A DNA stretch of 64,000 nt from Fen-999 sp964530115. GTDB taxonomy: Bacteria; Pseudomonadota; Gammaproteobacteria; Burkholderiales; Rhodocyclaceae. Location: NCBI GenBank assembly GCA_964530115.1, contig CAZGYD010000105.1:10988-74987 (forward strand), given 5' to 3'. A model generated the notes under the pieces. That model had not been told where the DNA came from, did no database searches, and was given only the letters and a program-made list of their open reading frames with translations. Each line of letters begins with the position of its first letter. The stretch's first letter is position 1. Both the position numbers and the translations under genes were made by a program. Of the stretch, positions 6,977 through 14,893 are shown one piece after another.

Positions 6977-8077
6977 ATGTACGTCGCGGTCAAGGGGGGC
7001 GAGCGGGCGATCGCCAAGTCGCATGAGCTTCTGGCCCGCGCCCGACGCGGCGATCCCGGCGTGCTGGAGCTTTCCGTCGCGCAGATCAGGGAACAGCTTC
7101 GCCTCGCCGTCGCGCGCGTGATGTGCGAAGGGTCGCTGTACGACGAAGACCTCGCAGCCCTGGCGATCAAGCAGGCGGCGGGCGACCTGATCGAGGCGAT
7201 CTTTCTGCTGCGCGCCTATCGCACGACACTGCCGAGGCTGGCCGAGAGTCTGCCGCTCGACACCGGCCGCATGCGCCTCGGGCGCCGCATCTCGGCGGCC
7301 TTCAAGGATCTGCCGGGCGGGCAGGTGCTCGGGCCGACGTACGATTACACCCAGCGGCTGCTCGATTTCTCGCTCATGGAGGAGGGCGCCGGCCCTCCGT
7401 CCGCTGTCGGCGCCACGGCGGAACCGCTCGTCGCTCCGGGGCTCGGCCGGCTGCTCGCCCGGGAGGGCCTGCTGGAGGCATCCCCCACGGACCGGGACGA
7501 TGCGCCGCCCGTCGACATCACGCGCGAGCCGCTGCTCTTTCCGGCGGCGCGTGCCACGCGCCTCCAGAATCTCGCCCGCGGCGACGAGGGCTTCCTCCTT
7601 GCGCTGGGCTATTCGACCCAGCGCGGCTACTCGACCACACATCCTTTTGCCGGCGAGATCCGACAAGGTGCTGTCGCGGTAGAGGTCTTCGTGGAAGAAC
7701 TGGGCTTCGCCGTCGAAGTCGGCGAAATCGAACTCACGGAGTGCCAACTCATCACCGATTTCGCCGGCGATGCGAACCGGGCGCCCCAATTCACGCGCGG
7801 TTACGGTCTGGCGTTCGGCCACGCCGAGCGCAAAGCCATGGCCATGGCCCTCGTCGACCGTGCCCTGCGTGCCCGCGAATTCGGCGAGGAGACCACCCAG
7901 CCGGCCAACGACGAGGAATTCGTGCTGAGTCACAGCGACAACGTCGAGGCCTCCGGCTTCGTCCAGCACTTGAAACTGCCGCACTACGTGGATTTCCAGA
8001 GCAATCTCGACCTTCTGCGCAGGCTGCGCACCGCATGGCAAGGGACGGATGCGGCCGACACCGAGGACGCTGCATGA
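6977..8077 (+). CDS. phnI: C-P lyase complex subunit PhnI
   Basis: 366 residues, the normal PhnI size. PhnI is the nucleosidase-like subunit that, with PhnG, H and L, displaces adenine of ATP by phosphonate to give ribose-1-phosphonate 5-triphosphate. Family features: MYVAVKGGERAI at the N-terminus, EAIFLLRAYRTTLPRL, GPTYDYTQRLLDFSLMEE (about 117-134), and LALGYSTQRGYSTTHPFAGEIR (about 208-229). The start follows GGGAGGGTTGAG. The stop overlaps the phnJ ATG. Confidence 0.95.
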   Translation: MYVAVKGGERAIAKSHELLARARRGDPGVLELSVAQIREQLRLAVARVMCEGSLYDEDLAALAIKQAAGDLIEAIFLLRAYRTTLPRLAESLPLDTGRMRLGRRISAAFKDLPGGQVLGPTYDYTQRLLDFSLMEEGAGPPSAVGATAEPLVAPGLGRLLAREGLLEASPTDRDDAPPVDITREPLLFPAARATRLQNLARGDEGFLLALGYSTQRGYSTTHPFAGEIRQGAVAVEVFVEELGFAVEVGEIELTECQLITDFAGDANRAPQFTRGYGLAFGHAERKAMAMALVDRALRAREFGEETTQPANDEEFVLSHSDNVEASGFVQHLKLPHYVDFQSNLDLLRRLRTAWQGTDAADTEDAA

Positions 8078-8934
8078 GCCTGCCCGGCGGCTACAACTTC
8101 GCCTATCTCGACGAGCAGACCAAGCGCATGATCCGCCGCGCGCTGCTCAAGGCGGTGGCGATCCCCGGTTATCAGGTGCCTTTCGGCAGCCGCGAGATGC
8201 CGCTGCCCTATGGCTGGGGTACGGGCGGCATTCAGGTCACCGCATCGCTGATCGGCCCCGACGACGTGCTCAAGGTGATCGACCAGGGCGCGGACGACAC
8301 GACCAACGCGGTGAACATCCGCAGTTTCTTCCGGAAGGTGGCGGGGGTGGCGACCACCGAAAAGACCCGCGAGGCGACGATCATCCAGACACGCCACCGG
8401 ATTCCCGAGACGCCCTTGCGCGAGGGGCAGATCCTCGTCTTCCAGGTGCCGATTCCGGAGCCCCTGCGCTGGCTCGAGCCGCGCGAAACGGAAACCCGGA
8501 CCATGCACGCACTGCGCGAGTACGGCGTGATGCACGTCAAGCTCTATGAGGACATCGCCCGGCACGGGCGCATCGCGACCACCTACGACTATCCGGTGAT
8601 CGTGAACGGCCATTATCTGATGCGGCCTTCGCCGATCCCGAAGTTCGACAACCCGAAGCTCCACCGCAACCCGGCGCTGCTGCTCTTCGGTGCCGGGCGG
8701 GAAAAGCGCGTCTATGCGGTGCCGCCCTGGACGGACGTGCGCTCGCTCGATTTCGACGATCATCCGTTCGCCGTCGAGCGCTGGAATGAGCGCTGCGCCC
8801 TTTGCGATGCCGCCGACAGCTATCTCGACGAGATCGTCCTCGATGACTCGGGCTGGCGGATGTTCGTCTGTTCGGACACCGAATACTGCGCTTCGCGTCG
8901 CGCGGCCGGCCACAGAGGGGCGATGGCGGCATGA
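8074..8934 (+). CDS. phnJ: C-P lyase radical-SAM subunit PhnJ
   Basis: 286 residues. PhnJ is the subunit that cleaves the C-P bond using S-adenosylmethionine and a 4Fe-4S cluster. The unusual late cluster motif is visible: ERCALCDAADS then MFVCSDTEYC, a Cys-x2-Cys...Cys-x5-Cys arrangement near residues 240-270. The glycine-rich IPGYQVPFGSREMPLPYGWG segment near residues 30-50 holds the glycine that carries the protein radical in the E. coli enzyme. The ATG overlaps the phnI stop (ATGA), and phnK overlaps its end. Confidence 0.97.
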   Translation: MSLPGGYNFAYLDEQTKRMIRRALLKAVAIPGYQVPFGSREMPLPYGWGTGGIQVTASLIGPDDVLKVIDQGADDTTNAVNIRSFFRKVAGVATTEKTREATIIQTRHRIPETPLREGQILVFQVPIPEPLRWLEPRETETRTMHALREYGVMHVKLYEDIARHGRIATTYDYPVIVNGHYLMRPSPIPKFDNPKLHRNPALLLFGAGREKRVYAVPPWTDVRSLDFDDHPFAVERWNERCALCDAADSYLDEIVLDDSGWRMFVCSDTEYCASRRAAGHRGAMAA

Positions 8935-9710
8935 TGGCCGAAACGCCGCTCCTGCAGGTGAGGAACCTCACGAGGTATCACGGCCGGCGCATCGGCTGTG
9001 AGGACGTGAGCTTCGACCTCCATCCCGGCGAAGTGCTCTGCGTGGTCGGCGAATCGGGCTCGGGGAAGACCACGCTGCTCGATACCGTGTCCTTTCATCT
9101 GCGCCCCGATGCCGGCAGCGTCGGCTATGCGCTGCGCGGCGAAGGCGTCGTCGATCTGGCGGCGCTGCCGCAGTCGCGCCTGCGCGAGCTGTGGCGCACC
9201 GACTGGGGCTTCGTCCGCCAGAATCCCGCCGACGGCCTGTGCATGCGCGTTTCCGCCGGTGCCAATATCGGCGAGCGGCTGATGGCCGTGGGCAACCGCC
9301 ACTACGGGGCCATCCGCGGCACGGCGAAGGATTGGCTGCGGCGGGTCGAAATCGACGAGACGAGGATCGACGACCTGCCGCTCGCGTTCTCCGGCGGGAT
9401 GCGCCAGCGGCTGCAGATCGCCCGCAACCTGGTCACCGGCCCGCGCCTCGTATTCATGGACGAGCCGACGGCGGGGCTGGATGTTTCGGTCCAGGCCCGC
9501 TTCCTCGATCTGTTGCGGCGGCTCGTCGCCGAGCTTTCCGTCGCCGTGATCATCGTCACCCATGACCTGGCGGTGGCGCGCCTGCTCGCGCACCGGCTGA
9601 TCGTCATGCGCCACGGGCGCGTCGTCGAGAGCGGGCTCACCGACCAACTGCTCGACGATCCGCAGCATCCCTACACCCAGCTGCTGGTGTCTTCAGTGCT
9701 CGCGGCCTGA
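8931..9710 (+). CDS. phnK: C-P lyase ABC-type ATPase PhnK
   Basis: 259 residues, ABC-type ATPase that binds the C-P lyase core rather than a transporter. Motifs: Walker A GESGSGKTT (about 38-46), signature FSGGMRQRLQIAR (about 150-162), Walker B LVFMDEPTAGLD (about 171-182), and H-loop THDLAV. The ORF begins ATGATG; the first ATG at 8931 overlaps the phnJ stop, the second at 8934 is equally possible. The long insert after Walker A (QNPADGLCMRVSAG) is typical of PhnK compared with peptide-importer ATPases. Confidence 0.95.
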   Translation: MMAETPLLQVRNLTRYHGRRIGCEDVSFDLHPGEVLCVVGESGSGKTTLLDTVSFHLRPDAGSVGYALRGEGVVDLAALPQSRLRELWRTDWGFVRQNPADGLCMRVSAGANIGERLMAVGNRHYGAIRGTAKDWLRRVEIDETRIDDLPLAFSGGMRQRLQIARNLVTGPRLVFMDEPTAGLDVSVQARFLDLLRRLVAELSVAVIIVTHDLAVARLLAHRLIVMRHGRVVESGLTDQLLDDPQHPYTQLLVSSVLAA

Positions 9711-9722
9711 GGAAAGCCGAAC

Positions 9723-10436
9723 ATGTTCGAACCGGTCCTGCTCTCGGTCCGCAACCTCGGCAAGCGCTTCGTCCTCCATCAGCGCGAGGGCATGATCCTG
9801 CCGGTGCTGGAGGGCATCAGCTTCGAAGTGGCGCGCGGCGAATGTCTCGTGCTCGAGGGGCCTTCCGGTGCCGGGAAGAGCACCCTGCTGCGCTGCCTCT
9901 ACGGCAACTATCTCGCCAGCGGCGGCGAAATCCGTGTGCGCGAGGCCGGTAGCCGGGCGCGCATCGAGGTGACGCGCGCGACGCCAAGACAGATCATCGC
10001 CTTGCGGCGCACGACCATCGCCTACGTCAGCCAGTTCCTGCGCGTGATTCCGCGTGTGCCGGCGATCGACATCGTCGCCGAGCCGCTGCTCGCGCTCGGC
10101 ACGGACGCGGCGGAGGCGCGGGAGAAGGCCGCGGCCCTGCTTTCGCGCCTCAATATCCCCGAGCGCCTCTGGCAACTGCCGCCGGCCACCTTTTCGGGTG
10201 GCGAGCAGCAGCGCGTGAACGTCGCCCGGGGCTTCATCGCCGGGCATCCGATCATGCTCCTCGACGAGCCGACCGCATCGCTCGATGCTGCCAACCGGGC
10301 GATCGTGGTCGATATGGTCCGCGAGGCCTGCGCGCGCGGTGCCGCCGTCGTCGGCATCTTCCACGATGCCGAAGTGCGCGACGCGGTGGCCACGAGACGA
10401 CTGCCGTTGCGGCCCGCTGCGGTCCGCATTCCATGA
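9723..10436 (+). CDS. phnL: C-P lyase ABC-type ATPase PhnL
   Basis: 237 residues, second ABC-type ATPase of the C-P lyase system; needed for the first step that joins phosphonate and ribose. Walker A GPSGAGKST (about 46-54), signature FSGGEQQRVNVARGF (about 158-172), Walker B IMLLDEPTASLD (about 176-187) and H-loop IFHDAEVRD are all present. GAGGAAAG precedes the start by a few bases. The stop overlaps the ATG of phnM (10433), continuing the tight coupling of the operon. Confidence 0.94.
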   Translation: MFEPVLLSVRNLGKRFVLHQREGMILPVLEGISFEVARGECLVLEGPSGAGKSTLLRCLYGNYLASGGEIRVREAGSRARIEVTRATPRQIIALRRTTIAYVSQFLRVIPRVPAIDIVAEPLLALGTDAAEAREKAAALLSRLNIPERLWQLPPATFSGGEQQRVNVARGFIAGHPIMLLDEPTASLDAANRAIVVDMVREACARGAAVVGIFHDAEVRDAVATRRLPLRPAAVRIP

Positions 10437-11602
10437 AGACGTATCTGACCGGCGGTCGCGTGATCCTGTCCGACCGGGTCGTCGACGACGGTGCCGTACT
10501 GGTCGAGGATGGCGTGATCCGCGCCGTCTGCCCGGACGGCGCCGCAGGCGCCATGGAGATCCGGCTCGAAGGCGACTGGCTGATGCCGGGCATGATCGAC
10601 CTCCATTGCGACGCGATCGAGAAGGAAGCCGAGCCGCGTGCGCGGGTGATGTTCCCGCTCGACATGGCCTGCGTGAACATCGATCGGCGCAATGCCGCGG
10701 CGGGCATCACGACACCGTTTCACGCGCTGTCGTTCGCCCATGCGGAATGGGGCGTGCGCAACAACGAAACCGCGGCCGGACTGGTGCGGACGCTGAAGCG
10801 CTTCGGCGCCCATGCGCTCGTCGACAACCGCGTCCATCTGCGCTACGAAATCACCGACGTCACGGCCATGCCCTTCGTCACGGCCCTGCTCGACGAGGGT
10901 GCCGTCGACATGCTCTCGATCATGGACCACACGCCCGGGCAGGGACAATTCCGCCACCTGGAATCGTACGTGGCCTACATGATGGGCAACCACGGATCGA
11001 CACGCGAAGAGGCCGACAGGCTCGTCGAAGAGAAGATGCAGGCCCGTCGTTCCGCGGACGAGCGCGTGGTCGAGGTGATGGCCAGGGCACGCGCTCTGGG
11101 CGTGCCCACGGCGAGCCACGACGATGACGACGCGGCCCGTGTCGCGGCCATGAAGACGCTCGGCGCGTGCATGAGCGAGTTTCCGATCGACCTGGGAACC
11201 GCCCGTGCCGCCCATGCGGCTGGCCTTGCCACCATCCTTGGCGCGCCGAACGTGATGCGCGGCGGCAGCCAGTCCGGCAATCTTCGCGCGATCGATGCGA
11301 TCCGCGCCGGGGTTGCCGACTGCCTGTGCGCCGACTATGCCCCGACGGCGATGCTCGCGGCCGTGGTCGTGCTCAACGAGCGCGAGGACATCGCCCTGCA
11401 CGAAGCCGTCCGGCTGGTCAGCCTCGGCCCCGCCCGGGCCGTGGGCTTCGCCGATCGGGGCGAAATCGCGCCAGGCAAGCGCGCCGATCTCGTCCGTATC
11501 GGTTGGGTACGCGGCCATGCGGCGGTCACCTCCACCTGGGTGGCCGGCCGCGAGGTCTTCCGCGCCCAGTACCGGCACCCGCCGGCGTGTTACGGCGGCT
11601 GA
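10433..11602 (+). CDS. phnM: RPnTP diphosphatase PhnM (canonical copy)
   Basis: 389 residues. It hydrolyses alpha-D-ribose 1-methylphosphonate 5-triphosphate to the monophosphate substrate of PhnJ. Metal-binding amidohydrolase motifs: DLHCDAIEKEAEPRARV (about 57-73), FHALSFAHAEWG, ASHDDDDAAR (about 225-234), and ADYAPTAML (about 302-310). It is the last gene of phnGHIJKLM. The final residues (HPPACYGG) and the TGA at 11600-11602 come from a copy of the dispersed 27-bp motif, so the native C-terminus has been replaced or extended by a few residues. No phnN or phnP follows. Confidence 0.95.
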   Translation: MKTYLTGGRVILSDRVVDDGAVLVEDGVIRAVCPDGAAGAMEIRLEGDWLMPGMIDLHCDAIEKEAEPRARVMFPLDMACVNIDRRNAAAGITTPFHALSFAHAEWGVRNNETAAGLVRTLKRFGAHALVDNRVHLRYEITDVTAMPFVTALLDEGAVDMLSIMDHTPGQGQFRHLESYVAYMMGNHGSTREEADRLVEEKMQARRSADERVVEVMARARALGVPTASHDDDDAARVAAMKTLGACMSEFPIDLGTARAAHAAGLATILGAPNVMRGGSQSGNLRAIDAIRAGVADCLCADYAPTAMLAAVVVLNEREDIALHEAVRLVSLGPARAVGFADRGEIAPGKRADLVRIGWVRGHAAVTSTWVAGREVFRAQYRHPPACYGG

Positions 11603-11607
11603 GTTTC
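11581..11607 (+). repeat. Dispersed 27-bp motif, copy 3 (ends phnM)
   Basis: Same 27 bases as copy 1, identical over the longer span 11572-11608. Its TGA terminates phnM, and its right end abuts the convergent DUF1501 gene, whose stop codon lies at 11606-11608. Confidence 0.9.
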
Positions 11608-12988
11608 AGACGAAGCCGAGGTTCCGGGTCGTGAAGTTGCCGATGTTCGGCACGACGGTGGCCATGTCGCCGGCCGGCACGCCGAACCAGGCCGCGAGCG
11701 TCGCAGCGAACTGGTCGACCGAGGTCGTCGGCAAGAGCCGCCCCTGGCCGACGTCGTCGGGACCGTTGACCGCGACCGCCGGCGGGATGCCGTAGAAGCG
11801 GCCGCCGCGCACGGCGCCGCCAAGGACGAAGTGGTGCGCGCCCCAGCCGTGGTCGGAGCCGTCGCCGTTCGAGCTCAGGGTCCGCCCGAAGTCCGAGGCG
11901 GTGAAGGTGACGACCTCGTTGGCGATGCCGAGTTCGACCGTGGCGGCGTGGAAGCTGGCGAGCGCCTCCGCGACGTTGGCGAGCAGGCCCGGGTGCTGCG
12001 AGAGCAGGTTGTCGTGGAGATCGAAGCCGCCGAGCGAGACCATGAACACCTGGCGGCGGACGCCAAAGGTTGCGCGCGCCGCGATCAGCCGGGCGACCAT
12101 CTGCAACTGGGTCGCGAGCGGGTTGGCGCTGTTGAAGACGGTGGTGAAGGGGGCGGCACCGCTCACCGCCGCGGTGACCATCGCCTCGGTGTCGATCGAG
12201 CGCTTGACGACGATGGCGTGCTCGTTTTCGAGCATCTGGGCGCTCGGCCGGGTGATGAGCTCGCGCAGCGCCGCCGCGCAGGCGGCCGAGCCGTAGAGCG
12301 TCGTCTTCGCGCCGCGGACGGGCACGGCGCCCGAGGTGCTGACGCGGTACTGGACCGCCTGGTGGCCGGACAGATAGACGGCGTTGCCGGTCACCGAGAT
12401 GCAGGTGAGCGCCGAGCCGCCGTTGCCTGAGAGGAACAGGTCGCCGATGCGGCCGCCCCAGCCGGTGACGGCGCCCTCGGGCAGCGAGGACTGCCAGATC
12501 GAGGTCTGGTCGTTGTGCGAGAAGAGCTTCGGCGGCAACGGCACCGACTTGGCCTGATATTGCGCAACCGTGGTCGGCACGATCAGCGGGCCGACATTGA
12601 GCTGCACGGCCAGTCTTCCCTGGTCGAAGAGCGCCTTCAGCGGCGCAAGCTGGGGCGCGAGCGCGTACTGCAGGCCGCCGGCAAGCGGCTCGGCCGGCGT
12701 GAGCGTCGTCGCTGCGAGGTTCGAAAGCGGCGTCGCCAGGCTGCCGCGGATCGCCTGATAGGCGGCGTGGCTCACGGCATCGCAGGGAATCACCGTGTTG
12801 CCGTGGTCGTTGCCGCCGTAGAGGAAGACGCAGACCAGCGCCTTGTAGTCCGTGGCGCTCTGCGCGGCGGCTTCGCCGATCGCGGCGAGGTTCATGGCCC
12901 AGGGCGCCGCGAGGCCGGCGGCGGAGAGCAGGCTGCCGCGCTTGAGGAAGGCGCGGCGGGCGAGGTCGGCGGTGCGGTCGATGTTCAT
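11606..12988 (-). CDS. Tat-exported DUF1501 family protein
   Basis: 460 residues. The N-terminus carries a twin-arginine signal (RRAFLKRGSLLSAAGLAAPW, about 11-30), so it is exported folded. Family features of DUF1501 are seen: the first strand LVCVFLYGGNDHGNTVIP (about 51-68), the HNDQTSIWQS segment near residue 155, and the DFGRTLSSNGDGSDHGWGAH metal-site-like region (about 370-389). DUF1501 proteins belong to the alkaline-phosphatase/sulfatase-like fold; the substrate is unknown. It lies nine bases downstream of the DUF1800 gene, its usual partner, and ends within the 27-bp motif that closes phnM. Confidence 0.9.
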   Translation of the reverse strand: MNIDRTADLARRAFLKRGSLLSAAGLAAPWAMNLAAIGEAAAQSATDYKALVCVFLYGGNDHGNTVIPCDAVSHAAYQAIRGSLATPLSNLAATTLTPAEPLAGGLQYALAPQLAPLKALFDQGRLAVQLNVGPLIVPTTVAQYQAKSVPLPPKLFSHNDQTSIWQSSLPEGAVTGWGGRIGDLFLSGNGGSALTCISVTGNAVYLSGHQAVQYRVSTSGAVPVRGAKTTLYGSAACAAALRELITRPSAQMLENEHAIVVKRSIDTEAMVTAAVSGAAPFTTVFNSANPLATQLQMVARLIAARATFGVRRQVFMVSLGGFDLHDNLLSQHPGLLANVAEALASFHAATVELGIANEVVTFTASDFGRTLSSNGDGSDHGWGAHHFVLGGAVRGGRFYGIPPAVAVNGPDDVGQGRLLPTTSVDQFAATLAAWFGVPAGDMATVVPNIGNFTTRNLGFV

Positions 12989-12997
12989 CGCGGCGCC

Positions 12998-14689
12998 CTA
13001 TTTCTGGACGAGGTACTCGGGGCAGGCCATGACCAGCATGATCGCCGCGCGTACGCGGTTTGCCATGCCCGTGGCGCTGGTGTCGGTGATGCTCGCCACC
13101 GCGGCCGCGATCCTCGATTTCGTCGCCACCGAGAGCTGGCCGGCGGCGAGCAGCAGGTCGAGCCGGGCCACGAGCGCCGGCGGGTCGTGGGCGAGCGCCA
13201 GTTCGGCCGAGTAGTCGGCCTGGACGTCGGCGATGCCGTTGGCGATCGTGTTCTGCATGAAGTTGAGGTAGGCGGCGACCGAAGGCTCGTTGGTGATCTG
13301 GAATTCCGGCGCGACGAGGCCGGCGGCCGCCATCGCGGTGTTGGGCGGCGTGTAGCCGGGGCGGAAGAAGTTGAACACCGAGGGCGAGCGCAAGGGGCTC
13401 TGGCCGAGCCGCGTGGCCGGGTCGCTCAGGTCGCCGATCTTCCAGGTGCCGGCGGCCGACTTGGCCTTGAAGGTGCGGGCCCACTGGACGAAGCGCAGCA
13501 TCGGCTCGCGCAGCTTGCCACCGCTCGGACTCTTCAGCGAGGCGTCGCCGCGCGCTTCGGGGTCGAGCAGCACGGCGCGGATCACCGCCTTCATGTCGCC
13601 GCGGACGCCCTGACCGTTGTCGTCGAACGCCGCGGCGACCCGGGCGACGTAGGCCGGGCTCGGGTTGCTCGTGACCAGGCGCTGGATCAACTGCCGGCCG
13701 AAGAACGGCCCGACGTTGGGGTGGCGAAAGAGGGTGTCGAGTGCGATTCGGAGCGCCGTCGTGCCATCGGTGTTCGCGGGGATCACGGTGCCGAGGAAGC
13801 GCGCCTCGAGCGTCGAGTGCCGGGACGGATTGAGCTTCATCGGCAGCCGGTAGGGGTAGGGCGTCGTCGCCGGCATCACCGAGGTGTCGAGGTCCCAGCC
13901 GGTGAACACGCGGGCGAGGTTGGTGATGTCATCCTGCGTATAGGTCTCGACCGGGTTGCCGGCGGCGTTGATTTTCGGCGTGCCGTCCCGGTTCAGTTCG
14001 TAGAGGCCGATGGTGAAAAGCTGCATCACCTCGCGCGCGTAGTTTTCGTCGGGTGCGCGGCCGGTCTTCGTGTCCTCCTTCTGGTTGCCCTTGGTGTTGA
14101 GGTAGTAGCCCATGGCCGGGTTGAGCGTCACGGCCTCGAGCAACTGGCGGAAGTTGCCGAAGGCGTGCTCGCAAAGCAGATCCCAGTAGGCGGCCATGGC
14201 GAAGTGCTTCCAGGCGCTGGGCACGCCATTGACGGAGACGACGAAGAACTCGGAGAGCGCGAGGGCGATGCGCTGCCGGAGCTGGTCCGGGGCGCCGATC
14301 AACCGCCACCAGATCATGTAGTCGGTGGGCGCCGACGAGTAGCGGTAGGTCTCTGCATCGTAGCCCTGGGCGAAGAGCCAGTCCCAACACGACTGGGAGG
14401 GCTCGGCCGCCATCATCTGCTCGAGTCGCGCGGCGATGCCTTGGGAGCGCGTCAGCGCGATCTCCTCGTCGGTCGCGGCGAAGGTGGCCTGGGCGTGGAA
14501 GCGCGAGGCCTCGGCCGCGCTGGCCTGGTTCTCGGAGCTGCCGCCGATGAGCCCGCTGTTGCCGCCGCCCGGCCCGCTGCCGCCGCAGGCGGCGGCAGCG
14601 AGGGCGGCCGCGAGGACGGCCATGGCGGTCGCCGTGGCCGGCGCGGCACCGGCCGCCGGCCGCTCGCCGGTGATGAGGTCGTCTTGCAT
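12998..14689 (-). CDS. DUF1800 family protein, likely exported lipoprotein
   Basis: 563 residues from the ATG at 14689 (MQDDLITGERP); a longer frame to 14764 adds 25 residues without a recognisable signal and is less likely. A hydrophobic Ala-rich stretch (AMAVLAAALAAAACGGSG) ends in a cysteine that could be a lipobox, followed by a Gly-rich linker. The DUF1800 core shows ENYAREVMQLFTIGLYELN (about residue 215), the TNLARVFTGWD region and FFGRQLIQRLV (near 315). Function is unknown; the family is regularly encoded next to DUF1501, as here, and the two are presumed to act together outside the cytoplasm. Confidence 0.85.
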   Translation of the reverse strand: MQDDLITGERPAAGAAPATATAMAVLAAALAAAACGGSGPGGGNSGLIGGSSENQASAAEASRFHAQATFAATDEEIALTRSQGIAARLEQMMAAEPSQSCWDWLFAQGYDAETYRYSSAPTDYMIWWRLIGAPDQLRQRIALALSEFFVVSVNGVPSAWKHFAMAAYWDLLCEHAFGNFRQLLEAVTLNPAMGYYLNTKGNQKEDTKTGRAPDENYAREVMQLFTIGLYELNRDGTPKINAAGNPVETYTQDDITNLARVFTGWDLDTSVMPATTPYPYRLPMKLNPSRHSTLEARFLGTVIPANTDGTTALRIALDTLFRHPNVGPFFGRQLIQRLVTSNPSPAYVARVAAAFDDNGQGVRGDMKAVIRAVLLDPEARGDASLKSPSGGKLREPMLRFVQWARTFKAKSAAGTWKIGDLSDPATRLGQSPLRSPSVFNFFRPGYTPPNTAMAAAGLVAPEFQITNEPSVAAYLNFMQNTIANGIADVQADYSAELALAHDPPALVARLDLLLAAGQLSVATKSRIAAAVASITDTSATGMANRVRAAIMLVMACPEYLVQK

Positions 14690-14822
14690 GGAAAGAGTTT
14701 CCCGAACGAAGGTTGCCGCCGGATTATGAATGTGCGATCCGCCGATCATGAACGTCGTCAACACCCCACAACTTGAGCGGGATGCCGGCCGTCCGGCGGT
14801 ACGGGGACGTCAATACCGTCCT

Positions 14823-14849
14823 GCCGGCGTATTATGACAGCTGAGTTTC
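14823..14849 (+). repeat. Dispersed 27-bp motif, copy 4 (diverged centre)
   Basis: GCCGGCGTATTATG then ACAGCTGAGTTTC. The centre has several substitutions while both ends match, so it looks like a decayed or weaker member. It is intergenic between the DUF1800 start and the amrS stop. Confidence 0.7.
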
Positions 14850-14893
14850 GGCGGCGGTGAGCCGGGCGCACCCGATACGGGTGGTTGCCGGCT

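Noticed and set aside
12515..14776. A 753-codon plus-strand frame over the DUF1501/DUF1800 genes.
   Set aside because: Shadow of the two minus-strand genes, which carry signal peptides and family motifs.
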